12,772 nucleotides of DNA from Candidatus Pelagibacter sp. (GCA_028101445.1 JAOHKR010000018.1:1-12772); one strand, 5' to 3'; shown: positions 1 through 7,838, numbered from the stretch's first letter. Program-made: numbers and translations. Notes: generated from the letters alone by a model not told the origin.

Positions 1-255
1 TTTATTCGGTAATTTATAAATTTTAGCACTTAATTTATTTATTTTATGGGAGGGTTTTAAATATTCTGAATAATTTTTACGTTGAATATAACCTTGATAA
101 TTGTCTTCTTTAATTTTAATTTTGAGCCACTTATTTTTTTTTTTTGAAATAGAAAAACTTTCTCCGTATATCATTTGAGTTACAACTTCAGATTTGGTAG
201 ACGCTTTTTTATGTAAATTGATGACAGAAAAATTGTTTGTAGAATACTTAGTCAT
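1..255 (-). CDS. NlpC/P60-type cell-wall peptidase, N-terminal SH3b part only (cut by window edge)
   Basis: Reading the minus strand from ATG at 255 gives 85 codons with no stop before the window edge, so only the N-terminus is visible. The translation looks like the bacterial SH3b domain that precedes NlpC/P60 peptidases: residues 17-30 (KKASTKSEVVTQMI) and then YGESFSI match the usual 'lR..ps..sevvtqll.GE' pattern, and KNKWLKIK followed by DNYQGYI matches the 'gWarVr...dgYvGyv' strands. Enzymes of this family (C40) cut gamma-D-glutamyl bonds in murein peptides; the catalytic Cys-His domain would lie outside the window. A run of 12 T at 134-145 encodes the lysine stretch and stays in frame. 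The start overlaps by 8 bases the stop of the -1 frame that completes ampG, suggesting coupled translation and a shared role in peptidoglycan turnover. The SH3b match is fairly convincing; the enzyme class is inferred from it and from context. Confidence 0.68.
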   Translation of the reverse strand, partial: MTKYSTNNFSVINLHKKASTKSEVVTQMIYGESFSISKKKNKWLKIKIKEDNYQGYIQRKNYSEYLKPSHKINKLSAKIYKLPNK

Positions 256-332
256 TTAAATTTAATTTATCTTTAATCATGTAGAGAAATATTAATGAAG
301 GAATGACCATGATTGCTGTCAGAATAAAAAAA
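248..332 (-). other. ampG: Slippery homopolymer and out-of-frame C-terminus of ampG
   Basis: On the minus strand the ampG codons ATT TTT TTA (333-325) contain the heptamer T TTT TTA in the phase of a -1 slippery site, the same heptamer used in HIV-1 gag-pol. Shifting by -1, or adding one T to the 7-T run at 326-332, gives ILTAIMVIPSLIFLYMIK and then DKLNLND, ending at TAA 248-250. That is a typical last helix plus charged tail of AmpG proteins, and its stop overlaps the next gene's ATG by 8 bases. The conserved reading frame and neat gene junction show that this is the genuine C-terminus. I see no convincing stem or pseudoknot downstream, so a sequencing error or a true indel is at least as likely as programmed shifting. 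Confidence 0.8.
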
Positions 333-1620
333 TGCCCCAATCCCCATTCAACCAATCAACTAAAGCACCAGAAGATGCAGCGAGCGTTGTTCTTCCGGCA
401 GTTCCAATTGAAGCAAGTAAAGCATATTGGGTAGCCGTATAAGTTCTATCTACAAGCATTGAGATAAAAGCAACAAAAGCCACTGTCGCAAATGCAGCAG
501 CCATATCATCAAAAATTACAGCTATAGCAAATAATAATTCTGATTTTCCGGACCAAGCTAAAACAGAAAATAGTAAATTCGTTGAGGCCATTAAGATTCC
601 AGAAATAAACATAGCTTTAATGACTCCAGACCTAATTGCAAACAGTCCGCCTAGAAGAGTAAAAATCACAGTAGTAATCCACCCGAGGCCTTTAGAATAA
701 AGTGCGATATCTGACTTAGTAAAACCAATTTCTTTGTAAAAAATTACTGACATTCTTCCTAAAAAAGCTTCTCCAATTTTAAAAAGAAAGATAAACGCTA
801 ATATTGCTAGTGCAATATTGAAGCCATTTTTTTTAAAAAAACTAGATACTGGTCCAACTACAGTCCCTGCAATCCAAGCAGCAGATTTTGTAATTATATT
901 AGAAACACCTAGCTTTTGTTCAATCAATTTCTCTCTTAGTTTTTGAGAGGAGTTTCTGTCAGTTGACAAAGTTTCATTAATAAACATTAAGCCTATATTG
1001 CAAGCTATTATTATAATCCCTAAAATTAAAAAGGTAATTTGCCAATAGTTTTCAAACCCTATCTCTTGAAAAAATTCTGCAGCATTTAAAGCTACCACAC
1101 CACCCAATTTATAACCTGTCCACCAGCCTACTACTGCCATCGCAGCACCCGCCTGCATTGATTTTCCTTCGTGTTCACCAATTTGTTCAATTCTAAGTGC
1201 ATCAACAGTTATATCTTGAGTAGCAGAAGCAATAGCAATAATTAAGCCTATACTAATAACTAACGCTAAATTTGCAGTTGGGTTTATTAAACTCCAACAA
1301 ACCAAACAAATTAAAATAATAGCTTGCATTAAGACAATCCAGCCACGTCTATGACCAATCTTGTTCGTTAACCATGGAATTCTTACTCTATCTATAATAG
1401 GAGCCCATAGATAATTAAATGCGTAAACTGCAAATATTAATCCTGCCCAACCAATTGTGCTTCGACTCAAACCATCTTCTTTCAACCAAAGGCTTAGACT
1501 GCTTCCTATGATAACCCAAGGAAAGCCACTAATTGCTCCAAGTAATAAAATTTTAACCATTCTTCGATCAAAATAAACTGAGAATGTTTCTGCTAAAGAA
1601 TCTTTTTTATATATTTTCAT
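319..1620 (-). CDS. ampG: AmpG-family muropeptide permease (MFS), last helix displaced by a frameshift
   Basis: A 433-residue polytopic protein of the major facilitator superfamily, matching AmpG, the inner-membrane importer of anhydro-muropeptides for cell-wall recycling. Visible signatures are SLSLWLKEDGLS (41-52) after helix 1, the loop motif GHRRGW (89-94), and ATQDITVDALR (133-143), which is typical of AmpG/acetyl-CoA transporter relatives. The ATG at 1620 lies 3 bases after the trkH stop and has a GGAG at 1631-1634, ten bases upstream, inside the last trkH codons. The open frame stops at TGA (319-321) in the middle of what should be the last membrane helix, directly after a 7-T run (326-332). 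The -1 frame continues as a hydrophobic helix and basic tail to 248. The protein as written is therefore probably short by about 25 residues. Substrate is inferred from family and from the NlpC/P60 neighbour. Confidence 0.85.
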   Translation of the reverse strand: MKIYKKDSLAETFSVYFDRRMVKILLLGAISGFPWVIIGSSLSLWLKEDGLSRSTIGWAGLIFAVYAFNYLWAPIIDRVRIPWLTNKIGHRRGWIVLMQAIILICLVCWSLINPTANLALVISIGLIIAIASATQDITVDALRIEQIGEHEGKSMQAGAAMAVVGWWTGYKLGGVVALNAAEFFQEIGFENYWQITFLILGIIIIACNIGLMFINETLSTDRNSSQKLREKLIEQKLGVSNIITKSAAWIAGTVVGPVSSFFKKNGFNIALAILAFIFLFKIGEAFLGRMSVIFYKEIGFTKSDIALYSKGLGWITTVIFTLLGGLFAIRSGVIKAMFISGILMASTNLLFSVLAWSGKSELLFAIAVIFDDMAAAFATVAFVAFISMLVDRTYTATQYALLASIGTAGRTTLAASSGALVDWLNGDWGIFLF

Positions 1621-1623
1621 AAT

Positions 1624-3072
1624 TTAATTTCTCCAAAAAGATGGAAAAAAAAGAACTAACACTGCAAATAATTCTAACCTTCCAAGTAACATCCCAGCTG
1701 TTAAAATCCATTTTGATAAATCTGGTAAAGCTTTATAATTTCCATTTGGACCAATCACCTCTCCTAGTCCAGGACCAACATTTGATATTGAACTTGCAGC
1801 ACCAGAAATTGAGGTAATAAAGTCTAAACCACTTATTGATAAAAGCATAGCTATTATTAAAAAGATAAACAAAAAGGTAAAAATAAAAATAATGACAGAT
1901 TTCATAAAATCATCTGAAATTTTTTGATTATTATACTTGGTAATAATTACACTATTAGGATAAATAAGTTTTTTAATTTGGTCTTTTAAAAAAATTAAAA
2001 GCATTTGAAGTCTAAAAATTTTAATTCCACATGCTGTTGACCCCGCACAACCACCAATAAACATTAAAAATAAGAAAAAAACTAAAGAAAATTTTCCCCA
2101 TAACCCAAAATCATCAGTTACATAGCCTGTGCCAGACAATATTGAAATTACATTAAAAGAAGAAATTCTAATTTTATCAATTAAACTACTTTCAAAATTA
2201 ATAAACAATAAATATATAAACATTACTACTATTGAAATAACTAATAAATAAATTAAACCCTTTATTTGAACGTCATTAAAAAAAATTTTTCTATTCCCCT
2301 GTGAAAATTTTAAATATGAAATGAAAGGTATGCTACCAAGAACAATAAATATACTTGCAATGATTTCTATATTAGAATTTTTAAAAAAACCTATAGAGTC
2401 GTTGTGCGTTGAAAAACCTCCGGTAGCGATAGTAGTCATTGCATGACATATACTATCGAAAATTGTCATTCCAAATATCCAATAAAATAGACCGCAAAAA
2501 AAGGTCAAGGCTATGTATGTAGAAATTATAATAGTTGCCACCTGAATAGTACGAGGTAATATTTTTTCAGTAGAATCTGGTCCCTCCATCTTAAAAAGCT
2601 GCATACCACCAACTTTTAATAATGGTAAAATTGTAATTGCCATAACTACTATTCCAATCCCCCCCAACCACTGCATAATGGCTCTCCATAACAAAATACT
2701 TTTAGGACTATTATCTAAGTCAGATATTATAGTTGCACCTGTTGTAGTAATTCCTGACATACTCTCAAAAAATGCCTCACTTAAAGTGAATTCACTTGCT
2801 GAAAGTAAAAAAGGTAAGCTACCAAAAACGGCAACCATGAACCACGCAAGCGTTGAAAATAGAAATGTTTGTCTTAAATTTAGTTTAAATTCTTTTTCTA
2901 AATTGGCTAGAACAAATAAAATTCCGATAAAAATTGTTACAAATGAAGATGAAATAAAACTATGACTATTTTCCTCATAGAATAATTGAATGGAATATGG
3001 AGCTAGCATTGAAGCACCAAGCACAATCAGCAATATGCCGATCAAAAAAAAAACTGTTTTGTTAGTTACCAT
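1624..3072 (-). CDS. trkH: TrkH-family potassium uptake channel subunit
   Basis: A 482-residue integral membrane protein, the usual TrkH length (about 480), with the four pore-loop filter segments each centred on a glycine: TTTGA (109-113), ATGGF (216-220), SGTGY (313-317) and NVGPG (431-435). Other TrkH hallmarks are WLGGIGIVV (135-143), the GGCAGSTACGIKIFR stretch (340-354) in the gating region, and the C-terminal LLGRLELFAVLVLFFPSFW. Such proteins conduct K+ (some also Na+) across the inner membrane and normally work with a cytoplasmic TrkA ring, which is not in this window. The ATG at 3072 starts the family-typical first helix; no Shine-Dalgarno-like purine run precedes it (the leader reads CTCACTTTTTT). 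It is the first gene of a minus-strand operon with ampG following 3 bases after its stop. Confidence 0.95.
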   Translation of the reverse strand: MVTNKTVFFLIGILLIVLGASMLAPYSIQLFYEENSHSFISSSFVTIFIGILFVLANLEKEFKLNLRQTFLFSTLAWFMVAVFGSLPFLLSASEFTLSEAFFESMSGITTTGATIISDLDNSPKSILLWRAIMQWLGGIGIVVMAITILPLLKVGGMQLFKMEGPDSTEKILPRTIQVATIIISTYIALTFFCGLFYWIFGMTIFDSICHAMTTIATGGFSTHNDSIGFFKNSNIEIIASIFIVLGSIPFISYLKFSQGNRKIFFNDVQIKGLIYLLVISIVVMFIYLLFINFESSLIDKIRISSFNVISILSGTGYVTDDFGLWGKFSLVFFLFLMFIGGCAGSTACGIKIFRLQMLLIFLKDQIKKLIYPNSVIITKYNNQKISDDFMKSVIIFIFTFLFIFLIIAMLLSISGLDFITSISGAASSISNVGPGLGEVIGPNGNYKALPDLSKWILTAGMLLGRLELFAVLVLFFPSFWRN

Positions 3073-3099
3073 AAAAAAGTGAGATTATTTAAATTGATT

Positions 3100-3130
3100 C
3101 AAAATTCAACTTAATATCATGCTATTATAT
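3100..3130. promoter_or_regulatory. Divergent promoter region between trkH and lysS with overlapping -10 elements
   Basis: The 93-base gap between trkH and lysS must carry promoters for both. On the minus strand positions 3129-3124 read TATAAT, a perfect -10 for trkH giving a leader of roughly 45 bases. On the plus strand 3120-3128 read TGCTATTAT, an extended -10 facing lysS with a leader of roughly 30 bases. The two hexamers occupy nearly the same bases. No good -35 is visible at 16-18 bases on either side, so the calls rest on the -10 elements only. Confidence 0.45.
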
Positions 3131-3166
3131 CTGTATTTTACACATAAAATTTAATAAACCTTAACT

Positions 3167-4729
3167 ATGCTTGATAAAGACTTAATACAATCAACCTCTT
3201 CATGGCCTTTTGTAGAAGTAAGAAAACTTCTAAAAGATAGAAAAGAGATAATCGGCAAGAAGAATAAGATAACTTTTCAAACAGGTTATGGACCAAGTGG
3301 ATTGCCCCACATAGGCACCTTTGGTGAAGTAGCAAGAACAACAATGATGATAAATGCACTTAACCATATTCAAAAAACTAATCATGAATTAATTACATTT
3401 TCGGATGATATGGATGGGTTAAGAAAAGTTCCTGACAATATACCCAATGATCAAGTATTAAAAGACAATCTAGGAAAACCTCTTACTGACATTCCAGACC
3501 CATTCAAGAAATTTAAAAGTTTTGGAGAACACAACAATGAAATGCTTAAAGAATTTCTTAATAAATTTAATTTTAAATTTATTTTTAAAAGCTCAACTGA
3601 GAATTATAAAAGTGGTGTTTTTAATAATTCATTATTGAGAGTTTTAGAAAAATACGAAGAAATTATGAATATTATTCTTCCCACCTTAAGAGAGGAACGT
3701 AGAAAAACTTACTGTCCTTTTTTACCATTATGTCCAAAAACAGGAAAAGTTTTGGAGATACCATTAATAGAAATGGATAAAAAAACAGGAAAAGTAGTTT
3801 TTGATAATGGTGGTGAAAAAATAGAAACAAAAATTTTAGACGGAAACTGTAAATTACAATGGAAAGTCGACTGGGCTATGAGGTGGTTTACTTTTGATGT
3901 TGATTTCGAGATGTATGGAAAAGATTTAACGGAAAGCGCAATATTATCTAATAAAATTTGCAGATCTCTAGGCAAAACTCCTCCCAATGGATTTGCTTAC
4001 GAATTATTTTTAGATGAGAAAGGTGAAAAAATATCAAAATCAAAAGGTAATGGAATTTCAATTGATCAATGGCTTAGGTATGCCTCACCGGAGAGTTTAT
4101 CGCTTTATATGTATCCAAATCCAAAAAGAGCAAAAAAACTTTATTCAGAAGTTGTTCCAAAAACTGTTGATGAATATTTATCTTTTATAGAAAAGTTTCC
4201 TAATCAAAAAGATAAAGATCAAATTTTAAATCCAGTATGGCATATTCATAACGGAAAACCTCCTAAAGAAAAAATAGTAATGCCTTTTTCAATGCTATTA
4301 AATTTAGTTGGATCAAGTAATGCAGACAATAAAGAAATTTTATGGAAATTTATAAATAAATTTCACAAAGAAATAAAACCCAGTGAATATCCTATTTTAG
4401 ATGGATTGACTGAGTATGCTATTAATTATTTTAAAGATAAGGTTGAGCCGAATAAAAAATTTAAAAAACCAAATTCTGAAGAAAAAAAGGCTTTAGAAAA
4501 TTTAGTTCTTAAACTTAAAGAAATTGATCAATCTTTAAAGCCTGAAGAGATTCAAACATTTGTATATTCTATTGGAAAAGAAAATGGATACGAAAAAAAC
4601 TTAAGAGATTGGTTCAAACTTATTTATGAAGTTGTCTTTGGAGAAGAAAATGGTCCAAGAATGGGTTATTTCATAAGTTTCTTTGGACTTAATGAAACAA
4701 TTGAATTAATTAATGAAAAGATAAAATAA
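3167..4729 (+). CDS. lysS: Class I lysyl-tRNA synthetase
   Basis: This 520-residue enzyme charges tRNA-Lys with lysine in the cytoplasm. It is the class I form found in archaea, most Alphaproteobacteria and spirochaetes rather than the class II LysRS of E. coli. The Rossmann signatures are PSGLPHIGTF (43-52, the HIGH motif) and KISKSKGNGIS (288-298, the KMSKS motif). Also typical are FSDDMDGLRKVP (78-89), the CPFLPLCPKTGK insertion (183-194) with paired cysteines, and WKVDWAMRW (232-240). The alpha-helical C-terminal anticodon-binding region is present, so the gene looks complete. The ATG at 3167 fits the family N-terminus (WPFVEVRKLL close to the start); no clear ribosome binding site is seen. 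It is the first gene of a plus-strand run, with pyrD beginning 3 bases after its stop. Confidence 0.96.
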   Translation: MLDKDLIQSTSSWPFVEVRKLLKDRKEIIGKKNKITFQTGYGPSGLPHIGTFGEVARTTMMINALNHIQKTNHELITFSDDMDGLRKVPDNIPNDQVLKDNLGKPLTDIPDPFKKFKSFGEHNNEMLKEFLNKFNFKFIFKSSTENYKSGVFNNSLLRVLEKYEEIMNIILPTLREERRKTYCPFLPLCPKTGKVLEIPLIEMDKKTGKVVFDNGGEKIETKILDGNCKLQWKVDWAMRWFTFDVDFEMYGKDLTESAILSNKICRSLGKTPPNGFAYELFLDEKGEKISKSKGNGISIDQWLRYASPESLSLYMYPNPKRAKKLYSEVVPKTVDEYLSFIEKFPNQKDKDQILNPVWHIHNGKPPKEKIVMPFSMLLNLVGSSNADNKEILWKFINKFHKEIKPSEYPILDGLTEYAINYFKDKVEPNKKFKKPNSEEKKALENLVLKLKEIDQSLKPEEIQTFVYSIGKENGYEKNLRDWFKLIYEVVFGEENGPRMGYFISFFGLNETIELINEKIK

Positions 4730-4732
4730 CTA

Positions 4733-5779
4733 ATGTTTTCTATTTTAAGACCTTACATATTTTCACTAGATCCAGAAGTGGCTCACGATTTAGCAATTAA
4801 ATCACTGAAAGCAAATTTTTTACCTAAAAGCTTTTTTGATGTTGCCGAAGAGGAAATGTTAGAAACAAAATTATTTAATCAGAAGTTACCTAATCCTATT
4901 GGCCTAGCTGCCGGTTTTGATAAAAGCGCTGAAGTTTACAATTCTTTATTTAAGTTTGGATTTGGTTTTATTGAAGTGGGGACGGTAACACCTAAAAGAC
5001 AACTAGGTAACCCTAAACCTAGAATATTTAGACTAGAGAAGGATCAAGCATTAATTAATAGATTAGGCTTTAATAATCATGGTTCAGAAATTATCTTTAA
5101 AAGAATTTCTGAAAATCAGCCAGACGGTTTTTTAGGAATAAATATTGGCCCAAATAAAGATACAAAAAATAAAGAAGAAGATTATTTTTTATGCCTATCA
5201 AGACTCTCAACGGATGCTGGCTATATAACAATTAATATTTCATCACCAAATACTGAAGGATTAAGAAATTTTCACAATCAAGAAGAAATGAAGAGATTAT
5301 TAGTTGGATTAAATAAGATTAAAAAAGAAAAAAAAATTGAACAACCGATAGCAATTAAAATTTCTCCTGATATTGGTGAAGATGATATTGGACGAATAGT
5401 AGAATTAGTTAAAAACCAGAAGATTCAGGGTATAATCGTATCTAACACGACAGACAACAACCGAGAAAATTTATCAGATATAAAAAAAAATGAAGCTGGC
5501 GGATTATCAGGCCAACCATTAAAAGATATTTCAACAGATTTAATAAAAAAATTTTATAAAGAAACTAAGGGTGAAATTCAAATTATTGGAGTAGGCGGGG
5601 TCGATTCTGGTCAAAGCGCTTTTGAAAAAATAACAGCAGGTGCTGATGCGGTACAACTATACACTGGCATGGTTTATAAGGGACCTGGCATTGTTAAAGA
5701 GATTAAGAAAGATTTAATAACAATTTTGAAAAAAGAAAATCTCAAAAATGTAAGTGATGCAGTTGGAATTAACGCTTGA
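4733..5779 (+). CDS. pyrD: Dihydroorotate dehydrogenase (quinone), class 2
   Basis: The enzyme oxidises dihydroorotate to orotate in pyrimidine synthesis, passing electrons through FMN to membrane quinones. The 348-residue protein has the class 2 layout: a short N-terminal region RPYIFSLDPEVAHDLAIKSL (6-25) that forms the membrane/quinone helices, then the TIM barrel. Visible signatures are NPIGLAAGFDK (54-64), GFGFIEVGTVTP (76-87), RLGFNNHG (110-117), and NISSPNTEGLR (168-178), where Ser171 corresponds to the class 2 catalytic serine. The FMN-binding segments are AIKISPD (207-213), VSNTT (236-240), GGLSGQPL (256-263) and IIGVGGVDSG (284-293), followed by ADAVQLYTGMVYKGP. All key residues appear intact. 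It is tightly packed behind lysS (3-base gap), and its TGA stop lies within the likely -35 element for rpmB. Confidence 0.97.
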   Translation: MFSILRPYIFSLDPEVAHDLAIKSLKANFLPKSFFDVAEEEMLETKLFNQKLPNPIGLAAGFDKSAEVYNSLFKFGFGFIEVGTVTPKRQLGNPKPRIFRLEKDQALINRLGFNNHGSEIIFKRISENQPDGFLGINIGPNKDTKNKEEDYFLCLSRLSTDAGYITINISSPNTEGLRNFHNQEEMKRLLVGLNKIKKEKKIEQPIAIKISPDIGEDDIGRIVELVKNQKIQGIIVSNTTDNNRENLSDIKKNEAGGLSGQPLKDISTDLIKKFYKETKGEIQIIGVGGVDSGQSAFEKITAGADAVQLYTGMVYKGPGIVKEIKKDLITILKKENLKNVSDAVGINA

Positions 5780-5806
5780 CCCCAATGTCTACAAGAATTA
5801 TATAAC
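5776..5806 (+). promoter_or_regulatory. Likely sigma-70-type promoter for rpmB overlapping the pyrD stop
   Basis: TTGACC at 5776-5781 (five of six matches to the -35 consensus) and TATATA at 5799-5804 are separated by exactly 17 bases. The -35 includes the pyrD stop codon TGA (5777-5779). Transcription would start near 5811, leaving a leader of only about 10 bases that barely includes the AGGA at 5810-5813; using TATAAC (5801-5806) instead would move the start slightly downstream. A separate promoter makes sense for a highly expressed ribosomal protein gene. Confidence 0.55.
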
Positions 5807-5820
5807 ACCAGGAAAAAATT

Positions 5821-6099
5821 ATGTCTAAAAGATGCGAATTAACAGGAATATCACCCTTAAAAGGGCACAACGTTAGCCACGCTAAGAATAAAACTAAAAG
5901 AAGATTCTTGCCTAACCTAAAAAAAGTAATTTTTAGAAGTGATATTTTAAAGAAAGATATTAAACTTAATGTAGCTAACGCTGCTGTGAGAACAGTAGAT
6001 TTCAAAGGTGGTTTAGATAAGTTTCTTAAGTCTGCGAAAAAAATTAAACTATCTCAAAAAGTAAAAAAACTAAAAGCATCTATTTCAGCCAAATCTTAA
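5821..6099 (+). CDS. rpmB: 50S ribosomal protein L28
   Basis: A 92-residue basic protein of the large ribosomal subunit. The N-terminus SKRCELTGISPLKGHNVSHA, followed by KNKTKRRFLPNL, is the standard proteobacterial L28 opening, and the later VRTVDFKGGLDKFL (55-68) matches the alphaproteobacterial form, which runs to about 95 residues. An AGGA at 5810-5813 sits seven bases before the ATG, one of the better ribosome binding sites in this window. It is separated from pyrD by 41 bases that seem to hold its own promoter. The VUT transporter gene begins 15 bases after its stop, so the two may be co-transcribed. L33, often paired with L28 elsewhere, is not adjacent. Confidence 0.97.
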   Translation: MSKRCELTGISPLKGHNVSHAKNKTKRRFLPNLKKVIFRSDILKKDIKLNVANAAVRTVDFKGGLDKFLKSAKKIKLSQKVKKLKASISAKS

Positions 6100-6114
6100 T
6101 TACAAGATTAATTA

Positions 6115-6678
6115 ATGTCATTATTTTATAAACTATCCATAACAATGGGTTTGCTTGTTATAGCCTCAAACTATTTAGTACAATTTCCAGTTAAATATTT
6201 TAATCTAGAACAAGTTCTTACTTATGGTGCATTCACTTACCCCATCACATTTTTTATTACTGATTTATCTAACCGTGCATATGGAAAGATTGTTGCTAGA
6301 AAAGTTGTCTATATTGGATTTGTTATTGGAATACTCTTGACTTTATTTATATCAACAAATTTTTCAGATATTATTTCAATTCGTATAGCCATAGGTTCAG
6401 GACTAGCTTTCTTTATTGCTCACAACATTGATATCAAAATTTTTGACTCATTACGAAAACTACATTGGTCAGTAGCACCTCTCTCATCATCAGTAGCTGG
6501 ATCGATAATTGATACTTTTTTATTTTTTTCGATAGCTTTTTATGGCACAGAAGTTCCATGGATAACTTTAGCTCTAGGTGACTTAATGGTAAAATTAGTG
6601 ATCGCCCTATTAATGTTGATTCCTTTTAGATTTTTGATTAAAAGCATAAAGGATTTTACCCAAGAAACTTCAAATTAG
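6115..6678 (+). CDS. VUT-family transporter, probable queuosine precursor importer
   Basis: A 187-residue membrane protein with about five to six hydrophobic segments, matching the VUT family (COG1738, E. coli YhhQ). Typical signatures are TYPITFFITDLSNRAYG (41-57) and HWSVAPLSSSVAGSIIDTFL (117-136), where the Ser-rich turn and GS.IDT..FF pattern are family hallmarks. YhhQ imports the 7-deazaguanine precursors preQ0/preQ1 used to make queuosine in tRNA; family members have also been linked to other small substrates, so the exact cargo here is inferred. The ATG at 6115 lies in TTAATTAATG with no clear ribosome binding site, 15 bases after rpmB; the first helix starts almost at once, so a later start is unlikely. 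The following secreted-protein gene begins 8 bases after its stop. No queuosine synthesis genes are nearby. Confidence 0.8.
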   Translation: MSLFYKLSITMGLLVIASNYLVQFPVKYFNLEQVLTYGAFTYPITFFITDLSNRAYGKIVARKVVYIGFVIGILLTLFISTNFSDIISIRIAIGSGLAFFIAHNIDIKIFDSLRKLHWSVAPLSSSVAGSIIDTFLFFSIAFYGTEVPWITLALGDLMVKLVIALLMLIPFRFLIKSIKDFTQETSN

Positions 6679-6686
6679 ATTTAACT

Positions 6687-7838
6687 ATGAAAAAAGTTTT
6701 AGGAATTATTGTTTTAAGTTTATGTTTGAATAGCAACTCTTATGCTGAAATAAAATCAAATGACATCACTTTTCCTGGAAAATACTACACTAAAGAAATA
6801 AAGACTTGTTCAGCAATTCCTAAAGATAAATCATTTAGCAATCAATCGGCTATCGATACTGTAAAAGGTGTAGTTGGATTTGACTGGTCGAAATATCATA
6901 CAGAAAATAGTAATTCTATTTTGGTAGAGCATACAGCTATAACTACGCCTATCAAAGTTATGATTGCAGCAACACACCTTGCTGTGGGAAATAAAAATCA
7001 AGCTAATATTAATTTAGCTAAAAATTTATTACTAGAAATAGCAAAAGCAAATACCTTACATAATTCTATTGGTTATGAGGAATTGAAAACAAAACCAAAG
7101 TGCTGGGAAAATAATGACCCAAAAGCGCCTTGCTGGTACCATGAATTTGAATTTGCTGGACAATGGTTTGGAAATTATATGATCAGCGCAATAATGCTTA
7201 AATCTGAATTAGATAAAGAAGAATTTAAAGTCGTTAATAAATACATTAAAAAAATGTACAAAAAATTCTTAAAGCCAATACAATTTAAGAAAAATGACAA
7301 AGGGTTTTATGCAATGGCTAATGGTGGATTATCAACATTAATTTATGCATCTTGGATAGATGATAAAAAACTTGCTGCAAAAGAAATTAATCATACCTTT
7401 AAAGAAATAGATAAGCTTTTTTATGACGATGGGTACATTAATGATAATTCTTTCAGAGGTTTAAGAGGACAATGGTATCACTCATATGGAGTTGATATCG
7501 CTTTAGGATATATTTATATTGCTAAATTATGGGGAGCTACAGTTCCACAAAATATACAAGACAAACTTGTCAATTCAGCTAAAGTAGTAAATTTAGCTAT
7601 CACTGATCCTAAAAAGTTTTTAGAAAGAAAAAACCCTAGTGGTTTAGCAAGAAACAGGATTACAGATCCGAAAAAAGCCACGCCTCATACTCATCAAATG
7701 GCTATAGCTATAGATACACTTATGGAAATAGTCACTGGTGTTAAATTGGAACACGATCCAATATATTTGCAAAAAAGAAAAATGCATACACCGGACGGAA
7801 TAGACGATTTAATTGGGTTTAATCCTAATTGTATTTAA
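6687..7838 (+). CDS. Secreted protein resembling alginate-lyase (alpha/alpha)-toroid enzymes
   Basis: A 383-residue protein with a clear signal peptide: MKK, a hydrophobic stretch VLGIIVLSLCL, then NSNSYA with likely cleavage after Ala20, so it acts in the periplasm or outside. The mature part is mainly helical with repeated W/Y/G-rich helices and four cysteines (41, 139, 149, 382) that could form disulfides. DDGYINDNSFRGLRGQWYHS (247-266) resembles the segment of PL5-type alginate lyases where an acidic strand leads into R..RG..YH.Y; Arg257 and Tyr264 have the seven-residue spacing of the catalytic Arg239/Tyr246 of lyase A1-III as I recall it. The preceding helix has AMANGGLSTLIYASW (209-223), where family enzymes carry Asn-His, so the histidine seems to be replaced by glycine. 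It could be a divergent lyase, a binding protein or another toroid glycan enzyme. Function is not established; no polysaccharide locus surrounds it. Confidence 0.55.
   Translation: MKKVLGIIVLSLCLNSNSYAEIKSNDITFPGKYYTKEIKTCSAIPKDKSFSNQSAIDTVKGVVGFDWSKYHTENSNSILVEHTAITTPIKVMIAATHLAVGNKNQANINLAKNLLLEIAKANTLHNSIGYEELKTKPKCWENNDPKAPCWYHEFEFAGQWFGNYMISAIMLKSELDKEEFKVVNKYIKKMYKKFLKPIQFKKNDKGFYAMANGGLSTLIYASWIDDKKLAAKEINHTFKEIDKLFYDDGYINDNSFRGLRGQWYHSYGVDIALGYIYIAKLWGATVPQNIQDKLVNSAKVVNLAITDPKKFLERKNPSGLARNRITDPKKATPHTHQMAIAIDTLMEIVTGVKLEHDPIYLQKRKMHTPDGIDDLIGFNPNCI

Noticed and set aside
256..318. Intergenic spacer between ampG and the NlpC/P60 gene
   Set aside because: The -1 frame here encodes the missing AmpG tail and ends in an 8-base overlap with the next start, so this is coding sequence rather than spacer.
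2678..2965. Plus-strand 95-residue ORF inside trkH
   Set aside because: It lies opposite the conserved first TrkH pore-loop region and resembles no known protein; a chance open frame.
3165..3359. Minus-strand ORF opposite the lysS start
   Set aside because: It is a frame shadow of strongly conserved lysS sequence, including the HIGH motif, and has no recognisable protein features.
5769..6005. Minus-strand ORF opposite rpmB
   Set aside because: Antisense shadow of the basic L28 gene; hydrophobic only because Lys/Arg-rich codons invert to Phe/Leu.
6092..6109. Inverted repeat AATCTT/AAGATT over the rpmB stop as a terminator
   Set aside because: Only a 6-bp AU-rich stem with a 6-base loop and no following T run; too weak for an intrinsic terminator.
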